Positions 55,252 through 63,632 of a DNA stretch of 64,000 nucleotides are shown here, in pieces; position 1 is the first letter of the stretch; each line of letters starts with the position of its first letter. The stretch is from positions 62,001 to 126,000 of the forward strand of contig NZ_JAEFCB010000010.1 in NCBI RefSeq assembly GCF_016405905.1, written 5' to 3'. The translations under genes were made by a program, and so were the position numbers. Source of the stretch: Variovorax sp. IB41. Its GTDB lineage: Bacteria > Pseudomonadota > Gammaproteobacteria > Burkholderiales > Burkholderiaceae_C. The notes under the pieces are model-generated. The model saw only the letters and a program-made list of their open reading frames with translations, did not search any database and was not told the DNA's origin.

Positions 55252-56256
55252 ATGAGCGAAGAACGCGACGCCCCATCGAATCCGCGGCCGGCGGGCGTGC
55301 CAGTGCGCACGCTGGTCATCGGCGCGGCCTTCGTGGTCGCGCTGGCGGCGATCGCCTGGGGGTACCTGGGAGGCGAGAGGAAACGCAATGCGCCGTCGGC
55401 GGCACCGGTGTCCGCACCGGCACCTGCACCTGCACCTGCACCTGCACCGGTGGCCGCGGCTCCGGCAGCGCCTGCCTCGGCACCCGCATCGGCATCCACG
55501 CCCACACCTTCGGCCGACGTCGCCGCGGTGCTGCCTGCCGGCGCCGCCCCGCCCCGGCCCGACGCCACCGCCGTGCGCGGCGTGATCAAGCCCAAGGACG
55601 AGGTGCTGTTCTCCGCCAAGATCGCCGGGCGCATCGCGCAGATGCCCTACCGCGAAGGCGAGCGCTTCCAGAAGGGCGTGGTGCTCGTGGCCTTCGATTG
55701 CACGCGCATCCGCGCCGAGGCCAACGCCGCCTGGGCCGCCAACCGCGCGAGCAACCAGGTGCTGCGCCAGAGCCAGGAGCTGGACAAGTACAACGCCATC
55801 GGCAAGACCGACGTGCAGATCGCCAAGGCCAAGGCCGAGCAGAGCGGCGCCGAGGCCGGCGCGCTCGAGGCGCAGATGCGCGACTGCACCATCACCGCGC
55901 CGTTCTCGGGCATCGTGGTGGAGAACATCTCGCACCTGCACGAGAACGCGGCGGCGGGCAAGGAACTGACGCGCGTGCTCAACGACAGCGAGCTGGAGAT
56001 GCACCTCATCGCGCCCTCGGCCTGGCTCAGCTGGCTGCAGCCGGGCAGCCCCTTCCGCTTTCGCATCGATGAGACCGCGCGAAGCTACGAGGGCAAGGTC
56101 GCGCGGCTGGGCGCCTCCGTCGATCCGGTGAGCCAGACGGTGCGCGTGGTCGGCGTCTTCACGGGCAACCGCGACAACGTGCTGCCCGGCATGAGCGGCA
56201 GCGCGGAGTTTCCGCAGAACCCCGCGCTGCAATCGAACGCGCAGGCCAGGCCATGA
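55252..56256 (+). CDS. HlyD-type periplasmic adaptor with Ala-Pro linker
   Basis: A 334-residue membrane-fusion protein starting 1 bp after the TolC gene stop. One membrane helix (LVIGAAFVVALAAIAWGYLG, residues ~30-49), a low-complexity Ala/Pro linker (~58-105), then a barrel-sandwich/lipoyl domain: VRGVIKPKDEVLFSAKIAGRIAQMPYREGERFQKGVVLVAFDC, a short helical hairpin, and DCTITAPFSGIVVENISHLHENAAAGKEL. The two Cys (VAFDC, MRDC) face each other in this fold and may form a disulfide. The short hairpin is like RND/MacA-type adaptors. Its 3' end overlaps the next start by 4 bp. Confidence 0.88.
   Translation: MSEERDAPSNPRPAGVPVRTLVIGAAFVVALAAIAWGYLGGERKRNAPSAAPVSAPAPAPAPAPAPVAAAPAAPASAPASASTPTPSADVAAVLPAGAAPPRPDATAVRGVIKPKDEVLFSAKIAGRIAQMPYREGERFQKGVVLVAFDCTRIRAEANAAWAANRASNQVLRQSQELDKYNAIGKTDVQIAKAKAEQSGAEAGALEAQMRDCTITAPFSGIVVENISHLHENAAAGKELTRVLNDSELEMHLIAPSAWLSWLQPGSPFRFRIDETARSYEGKVARLGASVDPVSQTVRVVGVFTGNRDNVLPGMSGSAEFPQNPALQSNAQARP
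55421..55450 (+). repeat. Hexanucleotide tandem repeat CACCTG in the adaptor linker
   Basis: Four exact CACCTG units (55421-55444) plus a CACCGG variant encode alternating Ala-Pro in the adaptor's linker. Slippage in whole 6-bp units would lengthen or shorten the linker without frameshift. Confidence 0.7.
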
Positions 56257-57647
56257 CGCCGGTACCCAAGGACGGACAACAAGGCGCCCGCGTGGTGGAC
56301 GCCACGCCGCGTTTTCGCGACGGCACGCTGGTGCTGCTCGAACTCGAAGCGGAGATCCGGCGGCAGCAGACCGAAAAGGAACTGCTCTTTCATCTGCTCA
56401 ACGAGACCAAGCGCATCCTGCCGTTCCGCCAGGCCTTCGCGCTGCGCCGGCGCCATGCGGACGCGGGCTTCCAGGTGACGGGCGTCTCCAGCCTCGCCGC
56501 AGTGGACCGCAACGTGCCGCTCATCCGCTGGATCGAACGGGTGGTCGCGAGCCTGCCCCCGGAGGCATCGCGCACCGACCAGCCGCTGGCCTTCGGCCGC
56601 GAGGCCTACGTGGATGCCGACGACCGCGATGCGGCCAGCTATCCGTTCGGGCACGCGCTGTGGCTGCCGATGCGCATCCACGAAGGCCAGGCGCTGGGCG
56701 GCGCGCTGCTGTTCGCGGGCGAGCCGTGGACCGAGCCGCAGCAGAAGATCGCCGCGCGGCTGGCCGAAACCTATTCGCACGCCTGGGGCGCGCTGGCCGG
56801 GCCGCAGCGCGCCTGGCAGCGCTGGCGCTTCGACCGCAAGACGCGCTGGCTCGTGGCCGCGGCGCTGCTGCTGGCCTGCATCTTTCCGGTGTCGATGAGC
56901 GCGCTCGCGCCGATGGAGGTGGCCGCGGCCGATCCGTCGGTGATCGCCGCGCCGCTGACCGGCGTGGTGGCCGAAATTCTCGTGCCGCCCAATTCGCCGG
57001 TGAAGGCCGGCCAGCCGATCCTGCGCTTCGAGGACACCAAGCTGCGCAACGAACTGGAGCTCGCGCAGCGCAAGATGCAGGTGGCCACCGCGCGCTTCGC
57101 GAGCACCTCGCAGGCGGCCATCGACAGCGCCGATGCCAACCGCGAGGTGGCCATCAACAAGGCCGAGCTGGAGCTGGCCACCGCGCAGTACGACTACGCG
57201 CGCGACCTCATGGCCAAGTCGGTGCTGAGCGCGCCGGTCGATGGCATCGCGGTGTATTCGGACCGCCGCGACTGGCAGGGCCGGCCGGTGGAGACGGGCC
57301 AGCAGATCATGAAGATCGCCAACCCCGAGCGCATCGAGTTCAGCATCTTCCTGCCGGTGCAGGACAGCCTCCTGATCGAGGACGGCGCGCGCGTGAAGAT
57401 CTACCTGGACAGCGACCCGCTGCGGCCCATCGACGCGCAGCTGCTGCGCGCCGGCTACCAGGCCGAGAAGACCGAGAACAACAACCTGGCCTTTCGCCTC
57501 GTGGCCCGCGCCGACGACGGCGCGGCGCTGAAGAACCTGCGCATCGGCACGCGCGGCACCGCGCAGGTGTACGGCGGCAAGGTGCCGCTTCTCTTCTATG
57601 TGCTGCGCAGGCCGATCACGGTGCTGCGGCAGACCGTGGGCTGGTAG
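56253..57647 (+). CDS. HlyD-type adaptor with N-terminal GAF-like cytoplasmic domain
   Basis: A 464-residue protein overlapping the previous gene by ATGA. Residues ~25-185 look like a GAF-type sensory domain: ELLFHLLNETKRILPFRQAFALRRRH, a central region, then FGHALWLPMRIHEGQALGGALLFAGEPWTEPQQKIAARLAETYSHAWGAL. A single membrane helix (WLVAAALLLACIFPVSMSAL, ~205-225) separates it from a periplasmic HlyD part: IAAPLTGVVAEILVPPNSPVKAGQPILRFEDTKLRNELELAQRKM, VLSAPVDGIAVYSDRRDWQGRPVETGQQIMKIANPE. A cytoplasmic GAF-like domain on a membrane-fusion protein could sense a ligand or dock a partner. Confidence 0.82.
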   Translation: MTPVPKDGQQGARVVDATPRFRDGTLVLLELEAEIRRQQTEKELLFHLLNETKRILPFRQAFALRRRHADAGFQVTGVSSLAAVDRNVPLIRWIERVVASLPPEASRTDQPLAFGREAYVDADDRDAASYPFGHALWLPMRIHEGQALGGALLFAGEPWTEPQQKIAARLAETYSHAWGALAGPQRAWQRWRFDRKTRWLVAAALLLACIFPVSMSALAPMEVAAADPSVIAAPLTGVVAEILVPPNSPVKAGQPILRFEDTKLRNELELAQRKMQVATARFASTSQAAIDSADANREVAINKAELELATAQYDYARDLMAKSVLSAPVDGIAVYSDRRDWQGRPVETGQQIMKIANPERIEFSIFLPVQDSLLIEDGARVKIYLDSDPLRPIDAQLLRAGYQAEKTENNNLAFRLVARADDGAALKNLRIGTRGTAQVYGGKVPLLFYVLRRPITVLRQTVGW

Positions 57648-57658
57648 CGGAGCGGGCG

Positions 57659-59872
57659 ATGGGCATCGAGGAACTCATGCCGGGACCGGGAGCGGTGCTG
57701 CAGCCGGCACCGCCACCGCCACCGCCGGGCGATCTGCCCGACGATGCGTACCTGCCCGAGCTGCGCGAGGAGTTGCGCTTCGACCGCAGTTCGCCGCTGC
57801 TGGACGGCGCGCCCAGCTGGAGCATCTTCGACCCCGTGCGGCACGCCTACTTCCAGATCGGCCAGGCCGAGCTCGCGATGCTGTCCGCCTGGCGCGGCGG
57901 CACCGTCAAGGAGATGCGGCGGCTCTTCGTGCAGCAGCAGGGCGCGGAGCCCGACCCGGGCGCCATCAAGGCGCTGCTGCAGTTTCTGCTGGCCAACAGC
58001 CTCGTGCGCGCGCCGCTGGGCGATGCGGTGAAAAGCCTGCACGCGCAGGCCCAGGCGCACAAGCAATCGTGGTGGCAGTGGCTGCTGCACCATTACCTCT
58101 TCATCCGCGTGCCGCTGGTGAAGCCCGACCGGTTCTTGAAGCGCACGGTGCACTGGGTGGCGCCGCTCTTCACGCGCACCTTCGTGTTCTGCATCGTGCT
58201 CACGGGCCTCGTGGGGCTGTATTTCGTGTCGCGGCAGTGGGACGAATTCCTGCACACCTTTCCGTACTTCTTCTCGCTCAAGGGGCTGGCGGTGTACGGG
58301 CTGAGCCTGGCCTTCACCAAGACGCTGCACGAGCTGGGCCACGCCTACACGGCCACCCGCTACGGCTGCCGCGTGCCGACGATGGGCGTCTCGTTCCTGG
58401 TGATGGTGCCGGTGCTCTACACCGACACCACCGACACCTGGAAGCTGCGCTCGCGGAAGGAACGGCTTCTGGTCGACGGCGCGGGCGTGATCACCGAGCT
58501 GTGCCTGGCGAGCATCGCGACGCTGCTGTGGGCGTTCCTGCCCGACGGGCCGGTGCGCAGCGCCGCCTTCGTGATCGCCACCACCAGCTGGATCAGCACG
58601 CTGGCGATCAACCTGAGCCCGTTCATGCGCTTCGACGGCTACTACTTCATGTCGGACATGCTGGGCGTGCCCAACCTGAGCAGCCGCTCGCAGGCCTTCG
58701 GGCAATGGAAGATGCGCGAGTGGCTGTTCGGCCTGGGCGCGCCGATGCCCGAGCCGGTGACGCCGCGCGTCGCGCGGATGTTCGCGTTCTTCGCCTGGGC
58801 CACCTGGCTCTACCGGCTCTTCCTGTTCCTGGGCATCGCCCTGGTCGTCTATCACTTCTTCTTCAAGGCGGCGGGCATCTTCCTGTTCGCCGTCGAGATC
58901 TGCTGGTTCATCGTCATGCCCATCTGGCGCGAAATCAAACATTGGTGGGCAATGCGCGGCGCGATCGCGCGCAAGCCGCGCAGCGTGCTGACGTTCTCGC
59001 TGCTGGCGATCGCGCTCATCGCGGTGTTCCTGCCGCTGGACCTGAGTGTGAAGGTGCCGGCCGTGCTGGGCGCCACGCGCGAGGAGCCGATCTTCGCGCC
59101 CGAGGCCTCGCAGATCGCCGAGCTGCATGTGCGGCCGGGCGCGCAGGTGCGCGAGGGGCAGGTGCTTGTCACGCTGCATTCGCCGATGCTCGAACAGGAG
59201 CAGCGCGAGGCGCGCATCCGCCTCGCATTGCTGCAGGCGCGGCTCGCGCGCTCGGTGGCCGACCGCATCGACCGCGCGCAGACGCAGGAGCTGCTGCGTG
59301 GCGTGGTCGCCGAGCAGGAGAACCTGAGCGGCCTGGCAAAGCGCCGCGCGCTGCTGCAGGTGAAGGCCCCGTTCGCGGGCATCGCGGTGGACCTGGACGC
59401 CGAGCTGCATGCGTCGCGCTGGATCACCGGCAAGCAACTGCTGGCGCGCATCGTCGACGAGCGCGGCGCGCAGGACCTGCGCGGCTACGTCGAGGGCCAG
59501 CACGCCTGGCGGCTGCGCGACGGCGCCGAAGGCCGCTTCGTGCCCGACGATCCGCGGCAGGCCAGCTTCAAGGTGGCGCTGGTGGGCGTCTCGGCCGTGG
59601 CCGCGGAAGACATCGACTCGGCCTACCTGCAGTCGGTGAACGGCGGGCCGATCGCCGTCAACGTGACGGACAAGGGCAAGGCCGTGCCGAACCTGAGCCA
59701 GTACCCGCTGCTGATGCGCCCGGTGCGTGCGGAGCGTGACGACGGCGCGCACGCCCAGCAGATCCAGCAGATCGTGCGCGGCGTGGTGACGATGGATGCG
59801 CGCGGCGAGAGCCTGTTCGCCAAGGTGGCGCGTCAGGTGCTGCGCGTGCTGGCGAGGGAAAGCGGGCTCTGA
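57659..59872 (+). CDS. M50 (site-2-protease-like) membrane peptidase fused to a HlyD domain
   Basis: A 737-residue protein with GGAG 6 nt ahead of ATG 57659. Residues ~45-120 (SWSIFDPVRHAYFQIGQAELAMLSAW ... TVKEMRRLFVQQ) resemble a PqqD-like winged helix. The membrane core has HELGH (224-228) in FTKTLHELGHAYTATRYG and NLSPFMRFDG (318-327), matching the two zinc-site motifs of M50 peptidases, within about eight helices. After residue ~490 comes a HlyD-type barrel-sandwich segment: EPIFAPEASQIAELHVRPGAQVREGQVLVTLHSPMLEQEQREARI and LLQVKAPFAGIAVDLDAELHASRWITGKQLLARI. It would combine membrane proteolysis, or transport by an M50-like core, with an adaptor joining the TolC duct. It overlaps the convergent acyltransferase gene by 40 bp. 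Confidence 0.88.
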   Translation: MGIEELMPGPGAVLQPAPPPPPPGDLPDDAYLPELREELRFDRSSPLLDGAPSWSIFDPVRHAYFQIGQAELAMLSAWRGGTVKEMRRLFVQQQGAEPDPGAIKALLQFLLANSLVRAPLGDAVKSLHAQAQAHKQSWWQWLLHHYLFIRVPLVKPDRFLKRTVHWVAPLFTRTFVFCIVLTGLVGLYFVSRQWDEFLHTFPYFFSLKGLAVYGLSLAFTKTLHELGHAYTATRYGCRVPTMGVSFLVMVPVLYTDTTDTWKLRSRKERLLVDGAGVITELCLASIATLLWAFLPDGPVRSAAFVIATTSWISTLAINLSPFMRFDGYYFMSDMLGVPNLSSRSQAFGQWKMREWLFGLGAPMPEPVTPRVARMFAFFAWATWLYRLFLFLGIALVVYHFFFKAAGIFLFAVEICWFIVMPIWREIKHWWAMRGAIARKPRSVLTFSLLAIALIAVFLPLDLSVKVPAVLGATREEPIFAPEASQIAELHVRPGAQVREGQVLVTLHSPMLEQEQREARIRLALLQARLARSVADRIDRAQTQELLRGVVAEQENLSGLAKRRALLQVKAPFAGIAVDLDAELHASRWITGKQLLARIVDERGAQDLRGYVEGQHAWRLRDGAEGRFVPDDPRQASFKVALVGVSAVAAEDIDSAYLQSVNGGPIAVNVTDKGKAVPNLSQYPLLMRPVRAERDDGAHAQQIQQIVRGVVTMDARGESLFAKVARQVLRVLARESGL

Positions 59873-61074
59873 TCCGGCGCTTGCGGCGCCGTGCGCGTGT
59901 GGCGTGCGCGGCGCGTGAGCCCGAACAGCGGCCGCAGCCAGCGCACGCGGCGCACGAGCCCGTCGGTCAGCAGCCAGCAGCCGCCGATGGTGGCCGCCAG
60001 GATCAGCACGGGCTCCAGCACCGGGCCCAGTGCCAGCGGCGCGAGCCAGACGACGGCCACGATGATCAGCGTCTGGTGCAGCACGTACCACGGGTACACC
60101 GACTCGTTGGCCCAGCGAAGCCACGGCCACGGGTGGTTCAGGTGGCGGTGGCCGTGGCCCAGGATCGTGGCGATGGCCAGCCACATGTAGGCGGTGCGCA
60201 GCAGGTCCATGAGGAGGCCCGGCGCCGAGCCCCTGGCGCCGATGCGCAGCGCGATGAACGCGCCGATCGCCGCCACGGCCAGCACCAGCGACACCCGGCG
60301 CAGGCGCTCCAACTCCTTCCAGATGCCCGTGTCCACGCCCATCCAGTAGCCGTAGAGGAACACGGTGAGGTAGATGGCGTGCAGGTAGAAATCGCGCACC
60401 AGGTTGTGCGTGGGCGGAAAGTGCGGGGCGAGCAGCGCGGTCCACGCCAGAAGCGGCAGCACCGGCAGGAGCAGCAACTTCCAGCCGCGCAGCGCGTTGA
60501 AGCGGCGCCGCACCCACTGGCCGGCCGGCGATTGCCACAGCGGCAGCGTCAGCGCAACCAGCGCGGTGTACGCAAAGAGATAGGGCAGGTACCAGAGGTG
60601 GTTCCAGGTCATGCCGAACTCCGCGCCGTCGAACGCGCGCTTTGGCCACGGCTCGGCCATCGACAGGTACCGCAGCAGGAAGGCGCCCAAGCCCGGCGCG
60701 ACCAGCCCGTTGGCCACGCCCTGCGCATAGGCCTGGTACGGCACGATCACCATCATTCCGAACACCAGCGGCAGCATCAGCCGGGCGCCGCGGCTGCGCA
60801 GCAACGCGCCGGTGCCCTGGTGGCGCGCGAGAAAGCCGAGCGACACGCCGGAGATCAAGAACACCAGGTCCATGCGCCAGAGGTTCAGCACCCGCATCGG
60901 CCACTGCAGCCATTCGGCCGCGTGCGGGCTTTTCAGGTGCCAGGGCCAGTCGGCCACGTAGTACATGGCCACGTGATAGAGGATGACGAAGAGGAAGGCG
61001 AGGGCGCGCAGCGCATCGATGTCGTGGCGCCGGTGGCCGTCGGAGAGCGGCGGCTGGGAAGTCGGGAGGTTCAT
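59833..61074 (-). CDS. Membrane acyltransferase (acyltransferase 3 family)
   Basis: A 413-residue, roughly ten-helix membrane protein starting at ATG 61074. It begins RRHDIDALRALAFLFVILYHVAMYY, the acyltransferase-3 (OafA/NodX-like) start with the conserved His in YHV. LWRMDLVFLISGVSLGFL, RSRGARLMLPLVFGMM and a C-terminal SVYPWYVLHQTLIIVAVVWL are further family blocks. Members O-acylate glycans or membrane-linked sugars. It is divergent from the LytTR gene, and such pairs (small membrane LytTR regulator plus acyltransferase) probably function together. Confidence 0.92.
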   Translation of the reverse strand: MNLPTSQPPLSDGHRRHDIDALRALAFLFVILYHVAMYYVADWPWHLKSPHAAEWLQWPMRVLNLWRMDLVFLISGVSLGFLARHQGTGALLRSRGARLMLPLVFGMMVIVPYQAYAQGVANGLVAPGLGAFLLRYLSMAEPWPKRAFDGAEFGMTWNHLWYLPYLFAYTALVALTLPLWQSPAGQWVRRRFNALRGWKLLLLPVLPLLAWTALLAPHFPPTHNLVRDFYLHAIYLTVFLYGYWMGVDTGIWKELERLRRVSLVLAVAAIGAFIALRIGARGSAPGLLMDLLRTAYMWLAIATILGHGHRHLNHPWPWLRWANESVYPWYVLHQTLIIVAVVWLAPLALGPVLEPVLILAATIGGCWLLTDGLVRRVRWLRPLFGLTRRARHTRTAPQAPDQSPLSLASTRST

Positions 61075-61231
61075 TTCAGGGTCCTCGAAACAGGGAAAGA
61101 GCGGCCATCGTGTGGCCCGGCGCGGCCCGGCGGGGCGCCCGCGGGACGGATGGCCCGGGCTTTGTGACGAGCGGTGGCCCCGGTGGGACGAAATTCGCCC
61201 CGGCGCCGCGCGGATGGCGAGAATCCCGGGC

Positions 61232-62194
61232 ATGAACGCGTCCCACCGGAACCTGTACGAGCGCTACGAACCCATCCGCCGCTACGTGGAAGCGGGCTTC
61301 TGGATCGTGCTGATGGCGCTGCAAGCGGTGTTCAGCACCATGGTCGCGGTGGTCGATGCCCGCAACCGCGCGGTGCCGCGCGCGACCTGGGAAATCGTCA
61401 CGTGGGAGGGATCGAGCCACCTCGTGCTGCTGATGCTGATTCCGGTGTTCGTGGCCATCGAGCGCCGGCTGGCGCCGCTCATGGCCGGGCGCTGGGTGCG
61501 CTTCGTGGCCGGGCACTTGCTGGCCAGCGTGGCCATCAGCGTGGTGCACGTGGCGGGCATGTTCGCGGTGCGCTCGCTGGTCTACGCCCTGGCCGGCGGC
61601 CGCTACGAGTTCGGCGGCTGGACCGGCCAGTGGGGCTACGAGTACCTGAAGGACGTGCGGGTCTACGTCTCGATCGTCTTCGGGATCTGGGCGTACCGGC
61701 TCTTCATGCTGCGCTTGCAGGGCGAGGCGCGGGTGCTCGATGCGCCGGAGGCGGGGGTTTCCGATCCGCCCGAGGCACCGCCTCCGCCGCCATCGGCTCC
61801 GGCCGACGATGCGCCGCCCGCACCCGAAGAACCGCCCCCGCCGCCACCCCCGCCGGCCCGGCCGGAGCGCTTTCTCGTGCGCAAGCTGCGCCGCGAATTC
61901 CTGATCGCCGCCACCGACATCGACTGGCTCCAGGCCGAGGGCAACTACGTCGGCCTGCACGTCAACGGCCACGACTACCTGCTGCGCGCCACGCTCACCG
62001 ATTTCCTCGCCCAACTGGACCCCGCCCGGTTCGTGCGCGTGCACCGAAGCCATGCGGTGAACCTCGCGCGCATCAAGGAAATCGAGCCGCTGGACGGGGG
62101 CGACGCCCGCCTGCACATGCACGACGGCACCACCGTGCCCTGCAGCCGCCGGTACCGCGACGCGCTGCGGGCCGGCGCGGGCTCGACGGGCTGA
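61232..62194 (+). CDS. Membrane-anchored LytTR-type transcriptional regulator
   Basis: A 320-residue protein (an ATG at 61214 would add six residues; neither has a clear ribosome site). Residues ~22-160 contain four predicted membrane helices (FWIVLMALQAVFSTMVAVV, HLVLLMLIPVFVAIE, FVAGHLLASVAISVVHVAGM, VYVSIVFGIWAYRLFML). A remarkable Pro-rich linker spans ~170-212 (DPPEAPPPPP, EEPPPPPPPP). The LytTR DNA-binding domain occupies ~213-318: IDWLQAEGNYVGLHVNGHDYLLRATLTDF, FVRVHRSHAVNLARIKEIEPL and PCSRRYRDAL. It probably senses a membrane signal directly and controls the divergent acyltransferase gene; the shared 157-bp gap would hold the operator. Confidence 0.9.
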   Translation: MNASHRNLYERYEPIRRYVEAGFWIVLMALQAVFSTMVAVVDARNRAVPRATWEIVTWEGSSHLVLLMLIPVFVAIERRLAPLMAGRWVRFVAGHLLASVAISVVHVAGMFAVRSLVYALAGGRYEFGGWTGQWGYEYLKDVRVYVSIVFGIWAYRLFMLRLQGEARVLDAPEAGVSDPPEAPPPPPSAPADDAPPAPEEPPPPPPPPARPERFLVRKLRREFLIAATDIDWLQAEGNYVGLHVNGHDYLLRATLTDFLAQLDPARFVRVHRSHAVNLARIKEIEPLDGGDARLHMHDGTTVPCSRRYRDALRAGAGSTG

Positions 62195-62260
62195 AAAAGC
62201 AGCCTGTTCCGGTGCGCGAGCGCGCCGTTATGGCCCATTTCGCACCATCAAAGAGCCTTC

Positions 62261-62276
62261 AGGCACCATTTTTGCT
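62261..62276 (+). promoter_or_regulatory. Sigma-54 promoter of amtB
   Basis: AGGCACCATTTTTGCT matches the -24/-12 consensus (TGGCACG-N4-TTGCW) with GG at 62262-62263 and GC at 62274-62275, exactly the required 10-bp separation. It lies about 70 bp before the ammonium transporter start, fitting nitrogen-limitation control through NtrC. GCACCAT also occurs at 62242 and 62282, but no clear inverted NtrC site was found. Confidence 0.8.
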
Positions 62277-62347
62277 TCCTTGCACCATCGCGCCGGGCAA
62301 TCCGGATGCGATGCACCAATTCAAACCAAAAACTGCAAGAAGCTCCC

Positions 62348-63550
62348 ATGGACGCACTCAAACAGGGCGCAGATGCGCTGTTCATCCTTCTCGGCGCCAT
62401 CATGGTGTTGGCCATGCATGCCGGTTTCGCCTTCCTGGAACTGGGCACCGTGCGCAAGAAGAACCAGGTCAATGCGCTGGTGAAAATCCTGGTCGACTTC
62501 TCGGTCTCGACCATCGTGTATTTCCTGGTGGGCTACGGCGTGGCCTACGGAACGCACTTCTTCGTGGGCGCGACCGAGCTGGCCGCCAGGAGCGGCTACG
62601 AGCTGGTGAAGTTCTTCTTCCTGCTGACTTTCGCCGCGGCCATTCCGGCCATCATTTCGGGCGGCATCGCCGAGCGCGCCAAGTTCTGGCCGCAACTCAT
62701 CGCCACGGCGGTGATCGTGGGCGTGGTGTATCCGCTCTTCGAGGGCATCGCGTGGAACAAGGCCTTCGGCATCCAGGCGTGGATCGCCTCGGTCACGGGC
62801 CACGAGTTCCATGACTTCGCGGGCTCGGTGGTGGTGCATGCGGTGGGCGGCTGGCTGGCGCTGCCGGCGGTCATCCTCCTGGGCGCGCGGCGCAACCGCT
62901 ACCGGGGCGACGGCTCGCTGAGCGCGCATCCGCCCTCGAACATTCCGTTCCTCGCGCTCGGGGCGTGGGTGCTGTGCGTGGGCTGGTTCGGCTTCAACGT
63001 GATGAGCGCGCAGAGCATCGACAAGATCTCGGGCCTGGTGGCCGTCAACTCGCTCATGGCGATGGTCGGCGGCACGCTGGTGGCGCTGGCCATGGGCAAG
63101 AACGACCCGGGCTTCGTCTACAACGGCCCGCTCGCGGGGCTGGTGGCCGTATGCGCCGGCTCCGACCTCATGCACCCGCTGGGCGCGCTGGTGGTGGGCG
63201 GCGTGGCGGGCGCGATCTTCGTCTTCATGTTCACGCTCACGCAGAACAAATGGAAGATCGACGACGTGCTGGGCGTCTGGCCGCTGCACGGCCTGTGCGG
63301 CACCTGGGGCGGCATCGCGGCCGGCATCTTCGGCACGCAGGCGCTGGGCGGCATCGGCGGGGTGAACGTGTGGGCGCAGCTCATGGGCACGTTGATGGGC
63401 GTGGTGTGGGCGGCCCTGGCGGGCGCGGCGGTGTACGGCGTGCTCAAGGCCACGATGGGCCTGCGCCTGACGCAAGAAGAGGAATACGACGGCGCCGACC
63501 TGTCGATCCACCACATCTCGGCCACGCCGGAGCGCGAAGTGAACTGGTGA
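62348..63550 (+). CDS. amtB: Ammonium transporter
   Basis: A 400-residue, 11-helix Amt/Rh-family channel. It shows the twin pore histidines (His164 in VVVHAVGGWLALPA, His314 in WPLHGLCGTWGG), the start GADALFILLGAIMVLAMHAGFAFLELG, and FNVMSAQSIDK. I chose ATG 62348 because the upstream ATG at 62306 adds a polar 14-residue leader; there is no cleavable signal. A PII (GlnK) gene does not accompany it. The C-terminal tail (GLRLTQEEEYDGADLSIH) has the conserved E/D-rich PII-contact motif of AmtB. Confidence 0.95.
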   Translation: MDALKQGADALFILLGAIMVLAMHAGFAFLELGTVRKKNQVNALVKILVDFSVSTIVYFLVGYGVAYGTHFFVGATELAARSGYELVKFFFLLTFAAAIPAIISGGIAERAKFWPQLIATAVIVGVVYPLFEGIAWNKAFGIQAWIASVTGHEFHDFAGSVVVHAVGGWLALPAVILLGARRNRYRGDGSLSAHPPSNIPFLALGAWVLCVGWFGFNVMSAQSIDKISGLVAVNSLMAMVGGTLVALAMGKNDPGFVYNGPLAGLVAVCAGSDLMHPLGALVVGGVAGAIFVFMFTLTQNKWKIDDVLGVWPLHGLCGTWGGIAAGIFGTQALGGIGGVNVWAQLMGTLMGVVWAALAGAAVYGVLKATMGLRLTQEEEYDGADLSIHHISATPEREVNW

Positions 63551-63632
63551 CCGCGCCAAAAGAGAGAGGGAGCGCGCGCGGGGTTTGGGCTATTCTTCGC
63601 CCCCTCTAAGACAAGCCGGAGAAGGAAGACCC

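Noticed and set aside
57596..60913. An 1105-codon minus-strand frame spanning the M50-HlyD and acyltransferase genes
   Set aside because: It is out of frame with both real genes, which have intact catalytic and membrane motifs; the translation is low complexity.
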